Below, piece after piece: positions 57,572-64,000 of a stretch of 64,000 nt of DNA. Source of the DNA: G963677085 sp963677085. GTDB taxonomy: Bacteria > Planctomycetota > Planctomycetia > Pirellulales > Thermoguttaceae. The notes under the pieces were generated by a model, which did no database searches, was not told the origin of the DNA, and saw nothing but the letters and a program-made list of their open reading frames with translations. Position 1 is the first letter of the stretch, and each line of letters starts with the position of its first letter. The position numbers were made by a program, and so were the translations under genes. The stretch is taken from NCBI GenBank assembly GCA_963677085.2, contig CAXXFH010000004.1:2790001-2854000 (forward strand), given 5' to 3'.

Positions 57572-57980
57572 CCGTCAGACCTGCTATTCCGCCCCCAGTC
57601 TTGCATCGGCCCGTCGCAGAGCGAATATTGATCGTCAATTACCTAGAAAACCGGGATTTCGTCTCCACCGTATTCTCTGCACGTGACACGGCCACTACCA
57701 AAGCTACAGGCCTACCGCCCTGGACAAAAGGTCTATCGGGCAGGCCATTGTGTCGGGTAGCTGCGCTGGGTAACACGGTGCCCGACCAATACCGACACCT
57801 GTGGGGTTCGATAATTCTACGCGTATCAGCCCTGGTAAAAACCCCGCCTTCCGCAGGGTGTCGTTCGAGCCGGAACACCCCGGGCGACACAAACGTAGCA
57901 ACGCCAGGGCCTCGAAGCCGGAGACACCAACCGATGCCGTTATCTAGGGGGTATCTGGTGGTTTAGTGTGTGGGTTTTGC

Positions 57981-58009
57981 TTGGCATTTCCAGGGAGTTT
58001 CGTTACACT
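57981..58009 (+). promoter_or_regulatory. Sigma70-type promoter for the secreted protein gene
   Basis: TTGGCA (57981-57986), a 17-base spacer and TACACT (58004-58009). The start of transcription near 58016 gives a leader of about 50 bases to the ATG at 58067, which has AGGAGG eight to nine bases upstream. The rest of the gap 57572-57980 shows nothing recognisable. Confidence 0.6.
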
Positions 58010-58066
58010 ACGAGCAGACGGCATGGGCCCCGTCAGGGCAAGGGAATGTGAGAGGAGGTGCTTATC

Positions 58067-58885
58067 ATGTTGGCTTCTCAACATCTGCGCGTCGTCGGCG
58101 GGTTTTCCGTGGCGATGGCCCTTTGGTTGCTTCCGTCGTTTCTCTCGGCGGAGGAACCCTCTCTGAAGTCTTCGCTGCAGGCCGAATTGGTCGACCTCTT
58201 CGCGGGAATCGAAAGCGGTCAACTCGAAGCCCGGGTGATTCCTCGCGATTCGACGGAGTGTCGACTGTTGTTGACGAACAAGACACAGCGGCCGTTAAGT
58301 GTGCAATTGCCAGCGGCGTTTGCCGCCGTGCCCGTGCTGGGGCAATTCATCGACTGGGACAATCAACAAGACAACGACAATGCGTCGCAAAAGGTGGGCG
58401 TTGGCCCCGGTCAGGGACCCTGGGGACCGCAGCAACCGCCGATGTTCAACATTGGCAACCCGCTGCAAAACAACCGTAATCAGGACCAGCAGGGGCCGAA
58501 CTTCGACGCCTTTCCCGCCTTTTTCAACCTCCCGCCGGAAACGACGCTCAAGGCCAAGATGCCGACCGTGTGCCTGGAGCATGGCAAGCCGAATCCTCGA
58601 CCTAAGATACCCTATGCAATTTGTCCACTCAGCGAGGTGACGCAAGCCGAGGGCGTTGCCGAGGTGATCACCCAACTGGGTCAGGGCCAGGTGAGCCAGC
58701 GCATCGCCCAACTGGCGGCTTGGCATTTGGCCAACGATAAATCCTGGGATGACCTGGCTTCGTTACAGAAGAAGATGGCCTTCGGCAAGCGACCGCAATA
58801 CACCGAGAAGGAAATCGCGGAAGCCAAGGAGTTGGTGGAAAAGGTCACCAAGCCGGCGGCGGCCGAGTCGCTCAGCCAGCGGTGA
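58067..58885 (+). CDS. Secreted hypothetical protein
   Basis: 272 residues with a strong AGGAGG site and a signal peptide (GGFSVAMALWLLPSFLSAE). The mature N-terminal part (ARVIPRDSTECRLLLTNKTQ, PLSVQLPAAFAAVP) looks like a small beta-domain; a Gln/Asn/Pro/Gly-rich middle (about 95-135) is probably disordered. The C-terminal third is helical (VSQRIAQLAAWHLANDKSWD) and contains two Cys in VCLEHGKPNP and YAICPLSEV. I do not recognise the family; planctomycete secreted proteins of this composition are common. It would be periplasmic. Confidence 0.75.
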   Translation: MLASQHLRVVGGFSVAMALWLLPSFLSAEEPSLKSSLQAELVDLFAGIESGQLEARVIPRDSTECRLLLTNKTQRPLSVQLPAAFAAVPVLGQFIDWDNQQDNDNASQKVGVGPGQGPWGPQQPPMFNIGNPLQNNRNQDQQGPNFDAFPAFFNLPPETTLKAKMPTVCLEHGKPNPRPKIPYAICPLSEVTQAEGVAEVITQLGQGQVSQRIAQLAAWHLANDKSWDDLASLQKKMAFGKRPQYTEKEIAEAKELVEKVTKPAAAESLSQR

Positions 58886-59177
58886 CAATTCCGTTGAAGC
58901 TGGAATAGAAGCAACGGCAAGAAATGCTCGGGGCCAGCGCACCCGACACATGGGTGTGCTGGCCCCGTTTTGCGTTGGTACCCGTCCGAAAACCGCCTTG
59001 CCTTCTCGGGTCGCGGGAGGAAATGCGGGGCGGGGAAATTGGTGGGAGATCTTGCGGGTTGGCCGCTGCCACGGCGGGGCGTCCCAACGGCCGGGAACTC
59101 TTCTACCTTTCCCTCGATCGGCGAACCGTTTTTCGAATCAGGATATCCAAACGCAGCACGCGAAACCTTGGCTTCAT

Positions 59178-60098
59178 TTACGCCGCTTCCACGCTCGACG
59201 TGTCCCCGCCGAGCGTTTGCGACTGGGGATCGTCTATCGCCACGATAATCAGCTTGTTGCGATCGGCCAGTTCGATCAGCTCGGGCTCGTCGAGCACGAT
59301 CGTCTTTTGAGCCTCGATGGCCAGCACAGATGCGCCGGCTTCGATCATCGTTTCCAGTGTGCCCCGGCCGATGGTGGGCACGTCGAATCGCATGTCCTGC
59401 TGGGGCTTGGCCGTTTTGACCACCGTGAAACCGCCCGCCTTGCAGAGCGTGCCGGCTCGACGGATGCACTCGTCGGTTCCTTCGATGGCCTCCAGGGCCA
59501 GGGCTGCCTGGTCTTTGACGCATACGCTCTGTCCACAGTCGAGCCGGCCCAATTCCTTGGCCAATTGCCAACCGAACTGAATGTCTTTGCGTTGCCAGGC
59601 CGACGGGCCGCGGCGGGTGAGCTGTCCCTTTTTCACGAGCAACTCCGGGGCATAATCGGTGGGCGGTCCGAACTGGATTCCGTCGGATGCGAATTCGTTG
59701 ACGATGGCCAACAATAGCGAATCGTCCTTGAGGTCTTTACGCCGGGTGAGAAAATGTGGCACGAACATACGAATTGTCCGCAGGTCGGGCAAATGCCGTA
59801 GCCAACCTCCTCGTTGAAAGAGCACGGTCTTGAAGATCTTGCCTGCCATCATCGCTTGGGTAACGTCGCGCCGCTTGAAGTAGCGGATCGCCCGACCAAA
59901 TTTGGCAATGCCGACCCACTGAAAGTCGACGCACAACTCGGCCAGTTTCGGGTCGGCGTGGCCGATGACGCCCAGACCGTAGATTTCGTACTGCTGTTGG
60001 CGCAGAGCCTCGGCCACCACAAGCGGATAGCGTCCCCAACCGGCGATCAAACCGATGCGGCGAGGGCTTTCGCTGGCTTGGGATGGCGTCGACAACAT
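59178..60098 (-). CDS. lpxI: UDP-2,3-diacylglucosamine pyrophosphatase LpxI
   Basis: 306 residues, a little longer than usual. The family (formerly DUF1009) hydrolyses UDP-2,3-diacylglucosamine to lipid X in lipid A synthesis, in place of LpxH. Typical segments are IGLIAGWGRYPLVVAEALRQ, WVGIAKFGRAIRYFKRRDVT, AMMAGKIFK, DDSLLLAIVNEFASDGI, LGRLDCGQSVCVKDQAALAL, EAIEGTDECIRRAG and DVPTIGRGTLETMIEAGASV with VLAIEAQKTIVLD. lpxD lies 170 bases away on the same strand, so the two lipid A steps are grouped; a repeat sits between them. Confidence 0.92.
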   Translation of the reverse strand: MLSTPSQASESPRRIGLIAGWGRYPLVVAEALRQQQYEIYGLGVIGHADPKLAELCVDFQWVGIAKFGRAIRYFKRRDVTQAMMAGKIFKTVLFQRGGWLRHLPDLRTIRMFVPHFLTRRKDLKDDSLLLAIVNEFASDGIQFGPPTDYAPELLVKKGQLTRRGPSAWQRKDIQFGWQLAKELGRLDCGQSVCVKDQAALALEAIEGTDECIRRAGTLCKAGGFTVVKTAKPQQDMRFDVPTIGRGTLETMIEAGASVLAIEAQKTIVLDEPELIELADRNKLIIVAIDDPQSQTLGGDTSSVEAA

Positions 60099-60120
60099 CG
60101 TTCTTCTTGTTTCGTTTTAC

Positions 60121-60240
60121 ATCTGGTTCCCAAGCTCCAGCTTGGGCACCAGAAAAGGTCGGGTGCCACGGGCTGCTTGCCAGCCAGTGCCGAAGTCCAA
60201 CGAACATGCCCACGCAAGCGTGAGCATGGCACCCAAATCG
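60121..60240. repeat. CACGC-type repeat, copy 3, with neighbouring hairpin
   Basis: TCCCAAGCTCCAGCTTGGG (60124-60142) is a palindrome around GCTCCAGC, and ATGCCCACGCAAGCGTGAGC (60206-60225) with CATGGCACCC matches the repeat at 1627-1656. It lies between lpxD and lpxI. Confidence 0.6.
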
Positions 60241-60269
60241 TGGGTCCAAATCGTTTTTTTTAACTAGGT

Positions 60270-61370
60270 CTAGGCAACCGCCCGGCGGCTCGCGTTCTTT
60301 GCCGGTCGTTCTTCCTCGGCCGGCGTTTCTTCGTTGTCGCCCTGGCAATGGGCTACCAGGTCTTCGAATCGCTTCTGGAGCTTGCGTAGTTCGCGGCGCA
60401 TCTCGGGCAATTTACTCAACGCGGCTTGTTTGAGTTTCTGCTCGCGTTCGGGCGTGGCGGGAATGCCGATCATTCGGGCACCGTCGGGCACGTCGTTGAC
60501 CACGCCTGCCATGGCTCCCAGTACTGCTTGGTCGCCGATGTGGACATGATCTCTCACGCCCACCTGCCCGGCCATCACCACGTAGTCGCCCGTGGTCGTA
60601 CTGCCCGCGATACCCACCTGCGAGCAGAGCATGTTGTGTTTGCCAATGCGGCAGTTGTGGGCAACCATCACCAGATCGTCGATCTTCGTGCCTTCGCCGA
60701 TCACGGTGGGACCGTAGGTGCCGCGGTCGATGGTCGTACCGGCGCCGATTTCCACGTCGGCTCCCAGCACCACGTTGCCTAACTGGGCCGAAATCTGATG
60801 GCGTCCCTCGACCATGCAGTAGCCGAAACCCCAGGCGCCAAGCACCGCGCCGGCGTGGATTACGCAGCGTGGGCCGACGATCGTGTTTTCGTACAACACG
60901 GCGTTGGGAAAAATGATCGTGCCTTCGCCGATTTGGCAACCGTTCATCACCTGCGCGCCGGCGTGAATGGTGGCGCCGTCGCCGACGATTGCGTCGTCGC
61001 CGATCGTGGCCAACGGATGCACGTCGACGTCCCGGCCCAGTCGGGCCGTGGGGCTGACGACCGCCTGAGGACTGATGCCCAGGCGCTGTTCGCGGCGTGG
61101 TGGACGGAAATAGCTCAACACGGCGGTGAAGGCGCCGTGGACGTCGTCGACATGGATGGTGGGCAGGCCGTCGGCGTCGAACTGCTTCGGGGCGATCACC
61201 GCCGAGGCTCGACACGCCGACAAGTTACGACCTTTTTCCTGGCAATCGACTAGGGTGATTTGGCCCGGTTCCGCATCGCAAAGCGTGGCGGCGCCGTGGA
61301 TTACCAGGTCGCCGGTGCCGATCAACAGGCCGTCGACCAGCTTTGCTATGTCGGCCAAAGTGGTTTGCAT
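60270..61370 (-). CDS. lpxD: UDP-3-O-acylglucosamine N-acyltransferase
   Basis: 366 residues from the ATG at 61370, with AAAGGAA eight bases upstream; the frame is open much further, but those residues are not coding. It adds the second acyl chain to UDP-acylglucosamine in lipid A synthesis. An N-terminal uridine-binding domain (ADIAKLVDGLLIGTGDL, ITLVDCQEKGRNL) is followed by left-handed beta-helix hexapeptides (VSPTARLGRDVDVHPLATIG, DDAIVGDGATIHAGAQVMNG) with GAWGFGY and the catalytic His in MVAHNCRIGKHN. The C-terminal helix is extended with a charged tail (ETPAEEERPAKNASRR). Confidence 0.92.
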   Translation of the reverse strand: MQTTLADIAKLVDGLLIGTGDLVIHGAATLCDAEPGQITLVDCQEKGRNLSACRASAVIAPKQFDADGLPTIHVDDVHGAFTAVLSYFRPPRREQRLGISPQAVVSPTARLGRDVDVHPLATIGDDAIVGDGATIHAGAQVMNGCQIGEGTIIFPNAVLYENTIVGPRCVIHAGAVLGAWGFGYCMVEGRHQISAQLGNVVLGADVEIGAGTTIDRGTYGPTVIGEGTKIDDLVMVAHNCRIGKHNMLCSQVGIAGSTTTGDYVVMAGQVGVRDHVHIGDQAVLGAMAGVVNDVPDGARMIGIPATPEREQKLKQAALSKLPEMRRELRKLQKRFEDLVAHCQGDNEETPAEEERPAKNASRRAVA

Positions 61371-61706
61371 AGATGGATTCCTTTCCAGAAGCGGCCGATC
61401 AATGGCCAATCCCCCCGCAGCATGGAAAAGGGGCTTCGAGGCGACGCAATTTACCGCAACTGCCGGGGCCAAACAAGAGCAGAATACACTACAGGCTGGT
61501 GCGGCCTCTAAATTGGTCACCTCTTTCGGGGGTGATTGACGCCACTGCTTGCACAGCGAGAATTGACACTCGTCGCAGCGGCCATCCAACTCGCTGTGAA
61601 CACTATTTCGGCCGCCCCCTAGTCCCCGTAGATGTACGGCGGGGACGCCAAGGCCAGGGGAACTCTTTTTCGGAAACAAGTTCATAACAGGACAAAAGGA
61701 ACTGCC
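61371..61706. other. Divergent region, lpxD / small membrane protein
   Basis: 336 bases between head-to-head genes. No repeat of the window's families, RNA or gene seen; it should contain both promoters. Confidence 0.4.
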
Positions 61707-62123
61707 GTGAGCGACAACCCGTTTCAGGCACCGATGACCGAAGAATTCGCGCCCGCGGTAGGTGTACGAAGCGGCTTGCCCCAGGACGTGCGCGGAGTGG
61801 CCGTGTGCCAGAAGGGGATTCTTGTTTGTATTTTGCTCAATTTGCTCTGTATCTTTGCCCTGGTTGCACTCCCGCCATTTTTTCGACCTGTTCTTGCGGT
61901 GGGTATGTGCTGTATATGTGTGGCGGGGTTCGTCTTCGTAATCCGGTTGGCAATGAAAGTGTACAGTCCAGCGTTTGGGGTCCTCCTGGGCATTTTGACT
62001 TTGGTTCCAACGTTTGGCCTGTTCATCCTTCTTCTGGTCAACGGCAAGGCCACCAGCATCCTTCGCGCCAACGGTCACCGCGTGGGCCTGATGGGCGCGA
62101 AGCTGGCCGAGATTCCGGCGTAG
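61707..62123 (+). CDS. Small inner-membrane protein with N-terminal DNPFQAP motif
   Basis: 138 residues from the GTG at 61707, with AAAGGA seven bases upstream. The N-terminus MSDNPFQAP fits a motif (NPF/YxxP) that opens many planctomycete membrane proteins. After a polar stretch there are four hydrophobic segments (ILVCILLNLLCIFALVALPP, VLAVGMCCICVAGFVFVI, VYSPAFGVLLGILTL, TFGLFILLLVNG), and it ends with a soluble tail (KATSILRANGHRVGLMGAKL). Function not known. Confidence 0.78.
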   Translation: MSDNPFQAPMTEEFAPAVGVRSGLPQDVRGVAVCQKGILVCILLNLLCIFALVALPPFFRPVLAVGMCCICVAGFVFVIRLAMKVYSPAFGVLLGILTLVPTFGLFILLLVNGKATSILRANGHRVGLMGAKLAEIPA

Positions 62124-62152
62124 AAGTCCTTGGAGGCGACGGCCGCCTGAGC

Positions 62153-63889
62153 TTATATCCCGCTGCGCCGTCGCAAGGAATTGATCAACTGTTGTTGGGC
62201 GGCAGCCCGATTGTTCGAGCGTTGCTGGATCGCCCTGCGCTTCTGCGGATTGAGCTTGGCCACTCGTTGACGCCGTAGCTCCAGTTCTTCTTCACGCAAG
62301 CGTTGCTTGTATTCGCGCTCGCAACGCTTGGTCTCCAGTTCCACGTCGTCGATGCGTTCCAGCGCGACACGGGCTACGTCATCTTCTCGGGCCTCCTTTT
62401 CCTCGGTGTAGCTGCGAAGCACCTGCGGACCGGAAAGCACGTGAATGGCCTCGATGTCGTCGTACTGGCATTCCACCAGCAAGCAAAGGCGATTGTCTTT
62501 GAACAGGCAGCAGAAGCCGTGGCGTTTGCCGTTGCCGTATTGGCACCAGAAGAGGTTTTCGCCTGCCTCATTCCACATCTTGAGAATTCCGTGACGCTCT
62601 CCTTTGCGATAGGTAGCGTACATCAGGGGCTCCTCGTTTTCGTGATAGGCCATCGCCGTGCCTTCGAGGTTTCCGTCTTCATGGCGGAAGAAGGCAAAGG
62701 TCGAGCCGCTTGGGTATTCGCACGTGAGCACCGAACTCTGACTCCGCCCGGAACTGGTAATCAGTCTCTCGACTTCTCGTTCATCGGTTCGAAACAGAGT
62801 GTTCTGGAAGACCGCGCCCGAGGGCAGATTTACCTGGTAGCTTGCAGGTTTTGGTGGACTCGCAGGTCTTGCTCGCGTTTGTATCGTACGCCGTGTGGGC
62901 CGTATGTTGTCGGCCGTGGGCAACGAGGGTTCCGGGCGACTCGGCGTAAGCCACGACTGCCATGGGTTCTTCGCCGGTGTGCCGTCGGCGGAATCAGCAT
63001 CCTGGGTGATTCTGTCGAACGGTGAGATCGCCGGACTTGCTTGGGCCGCGCTCTCGCCGGTTTTCTGCTCGTCGACCGTGCCTAACCGCACCGGCCACTC
63101 GGGTGACGCAAGTTCCGTCGAGGACAATTCCGACGTTGGCGAGTCGGACGCGAGGAATTCCGAATCCGCGGATTCCGGCGGTGGTGGCGGGACCAGCGAC
63201 GGCGTTTCCTCGGGCAGTGTGGCGCCCATGAATTCTCGGTCCGCCGACGGTGCTTCCAACGCGGTTGCGTCTGGCGATTCGTTGGCGTCGGTTTGCACTA
63301 CTTCGGGCGGACGTTGTACGACCAAGACCACCGCGAGCGTCAACGCACCTGTAGCGATCAACGTGAAGGTCGTCGGCCATAGCCACTTCGACAACCGAAG
63401 CCCGCTGAAAGCCATCGGTTTCGAAGTTTCAGGTGGGGCCACGCCTTGCGGTGGTTCGAGTAGGACGGGGGAAGTAGTCTGCAACGAGGTTGGCGTTCCG
63501 GAGGGCGCCGGCCTCAGGCCGAGTGGTCGAAGCGGTGGCGGCACGGCTCGCGGTGCGGTCGTTGACTCCGGCGGCGGCGATGTTGGCCCGGGCGACATCG
63601 ACCACGCACTCTGCGATCGACGGAGTTGCTCATCGTACGTCCGTTTTTTTCCCGGATCCAGCAAACATAACCGAGCGGTGGCCACCTCGTTGAGCAACCG
63701 CTGCGAGGCCTGCGAATATTCGCCCGTCTGAAACGACCGCAGGTGGCTCATCCGCTGGTCCGCGGCCGAGGCGATCACATCGGCGTCGGACTCGAAGAGG
63801 TTGACTCCCAGTAGCCGATAGTGGTTGGGCGGCTGCTCGGCTGGAGGAATTCCCAGCCATTTGTAGTATGGGTCGAAGATCTCGGGCAT
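62153..63889 (-). CDS. J-like domain / single membrane helix / MORN-like protein
   Basis: 578 residues. Residues 1-95 are a domain typical of planctomycetes: FDPYYKWLGIPPAEQPPNHY, RLLGVNLFESDADVIASAAD, LLNEVATARLCLLDPGKKRT and YDEQLRR, which resembles a DnaJ helix pair but lacks a clear HPD. A Pro/Ser-rich linker leads to a membrane helix at 168-191 (LSKWLWPTTFTLIATGALTL). After another long polar linker, residues from about 400 to 500 hold MORN/YwqK-like strands: EDGNLEGTAMAYHENEEPL, YRKGERHGILKMWNEAGE and YGNGKRHGFCCLF. The C-terminus is a charged helix (RREE, RQR). Function unknown; the order suggests a cytoplasmic J-like arm and an extracytoplasmic MORN sheet. Confidence 0.8.
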   Translation of the reverse strand: MPEIFDPYYKWLGIPPAEQPPNHYRLLGVNLFESDADVIASAADQRMSHLRSFQTGEYSQASQRLLNEVATARLCLLDPGKKRTYDEQLRRSQSAWSMSPGPTSPPPESTTAPRAVPPPLRPLGLRPAPSGTPTSLQTTSPVLLEPPQGVAPPETSKPMAFSGLRLSKWLWPTTFTLIATGALTLAVVLVVQRPPEVVQTDANESPDATALEAPSADREFMGATLPEETPSLVPPPPPESADSEFLASDSPTSELSSTELASPEWPVRLGTVDEQKTGESAAQASPAISPFDRITQDADSADGTPAKNPWQSWLTPSRPEPSLPTADNIRPTRRTIQTRARPASPPKPASYQVNLPSGAVFQNTLFRTDEREVERLITSSGRSQSSVLTCEYPSGSTFAFFRHEDGNLEGTAMAYHENEEPLMYATYRKGERHGILKMWNEAGENLFWCQYGNGKRHGFCCLFKDNRLCLLVECQYDDIEAIHVLSGPQVLRSYTEEKEAREDDVARVALERIDDVELETKRCEREYKQRLREEELELRRQRVAKLNPQKRRAIQQRSNNRAAAQQQLINSLRRRSGI

Positions 63890-64000
63890 GGCACCGAAGC
63901 CTCCCTACCTGCCCTCAGGAAAAGCCATCCCCCGCTGGGAAATGGAATTATACCCTCCGATTGGAGATATGCAATACGGGGGAAGCCGAAGGCCCGATCG

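Noticed and set aside
61371..62078. Long N-terminal extension of LpxD
   Set aside because: It runs antisense to the small membrane protein gene and lacks motifs; a ribosome site supports the ATG at 61370.

Overview
The window looks like chromosomal DNA of a planctomycete, most likely from the Pirellulales. This rests on protein content: a planctomycete-type J-like N-terminal domain fused to a membrane anchor (62153-63889), a membrane protein starting DNPFQAP, several small zinc-ribbon proteins, an inverse-autotransporter-like barrel joined to a beta-helix, and many cytosolic PAS/GAF two-component proteins. LpxD and LpxI indicate lipid A and so an outer membrane. MurE, MurF, MraY and MurG, with a DNPR motif in MurE, indicate meso-DAP peptidoglycan. 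I found no rRNA, tRNA, transposase, phage gene or CRISPR array.

Layout. 0-4 kb: PP2C-type phosphatase (cut by the window edge), a stand-alone receiver, and a fused homocysteine methyltransferase/methylenetetrahydrofolate reductase. 4-15 kb: a secreted TPR protein with ten 22-residue DPF repeats, an almost gene-free 1.5 kb, an NDUFA9-like reductase, CoaX, a zinc alcohol dehydrogenase, glutamate decarboxylase, a secreted P/Y-rich protein and a GT-C-like membrane protein. 15-18.4 kb: the barrel/beta-helix surface protein. 18.5-28.6 kb: a desulforedoxin-like protein, then a complete phosphate regulon phoB-phoR-pstS-(terminator)-pstC-pstA-pstB-phoU with 11-bp-spaced CTAAC direct repeats before phoB and pstS. 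28.6-36.8 kb, minus strand: zinc-ribbon protein, cdsA, murG, mraY, murF, murE, a loose remnant of a dcw cluster without fts genes. 37-47.5 kb: SGNH hydrolase, Tat-exported amidohydrolase, FixL/FixJ-like pair, UDP-glucuronate decarboxylase, TrmO, ECF sigma factor and a FecR/Spy-like anti-sigma. 48-64 kb: unknown protein, V4R sensor with a soluble hybrid kinase, two zinc-finger proteins, metallophosphoesterase, a REC-PAS-GAF-REC protein without kinase, a secreted protein, LpxI, LpxD, a small membrane protein and the J-like/MORN protein.

The most distinctive feature is the intergenic DNA. At least eight families of short dispersed repeats can be seen. Several have inverted ends or fold into long hairpins, and several abut or supply stop codons. 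There are also stuttering low-complexity spacers at gene ends. No single new defence or metabolic system is evident. The best leads are the repeat families, the candidate Pho boxes, the extended PstC/PstA permeases, the FecR-Spy anti-sigma, the V4R/kinase pair and the secreted DPF-repeat protein.

All functions are read from sequence motifs. Starts were moved from the longest open frame where a ribosome binding site, signal peptide or family alignment favoured an internal codon.
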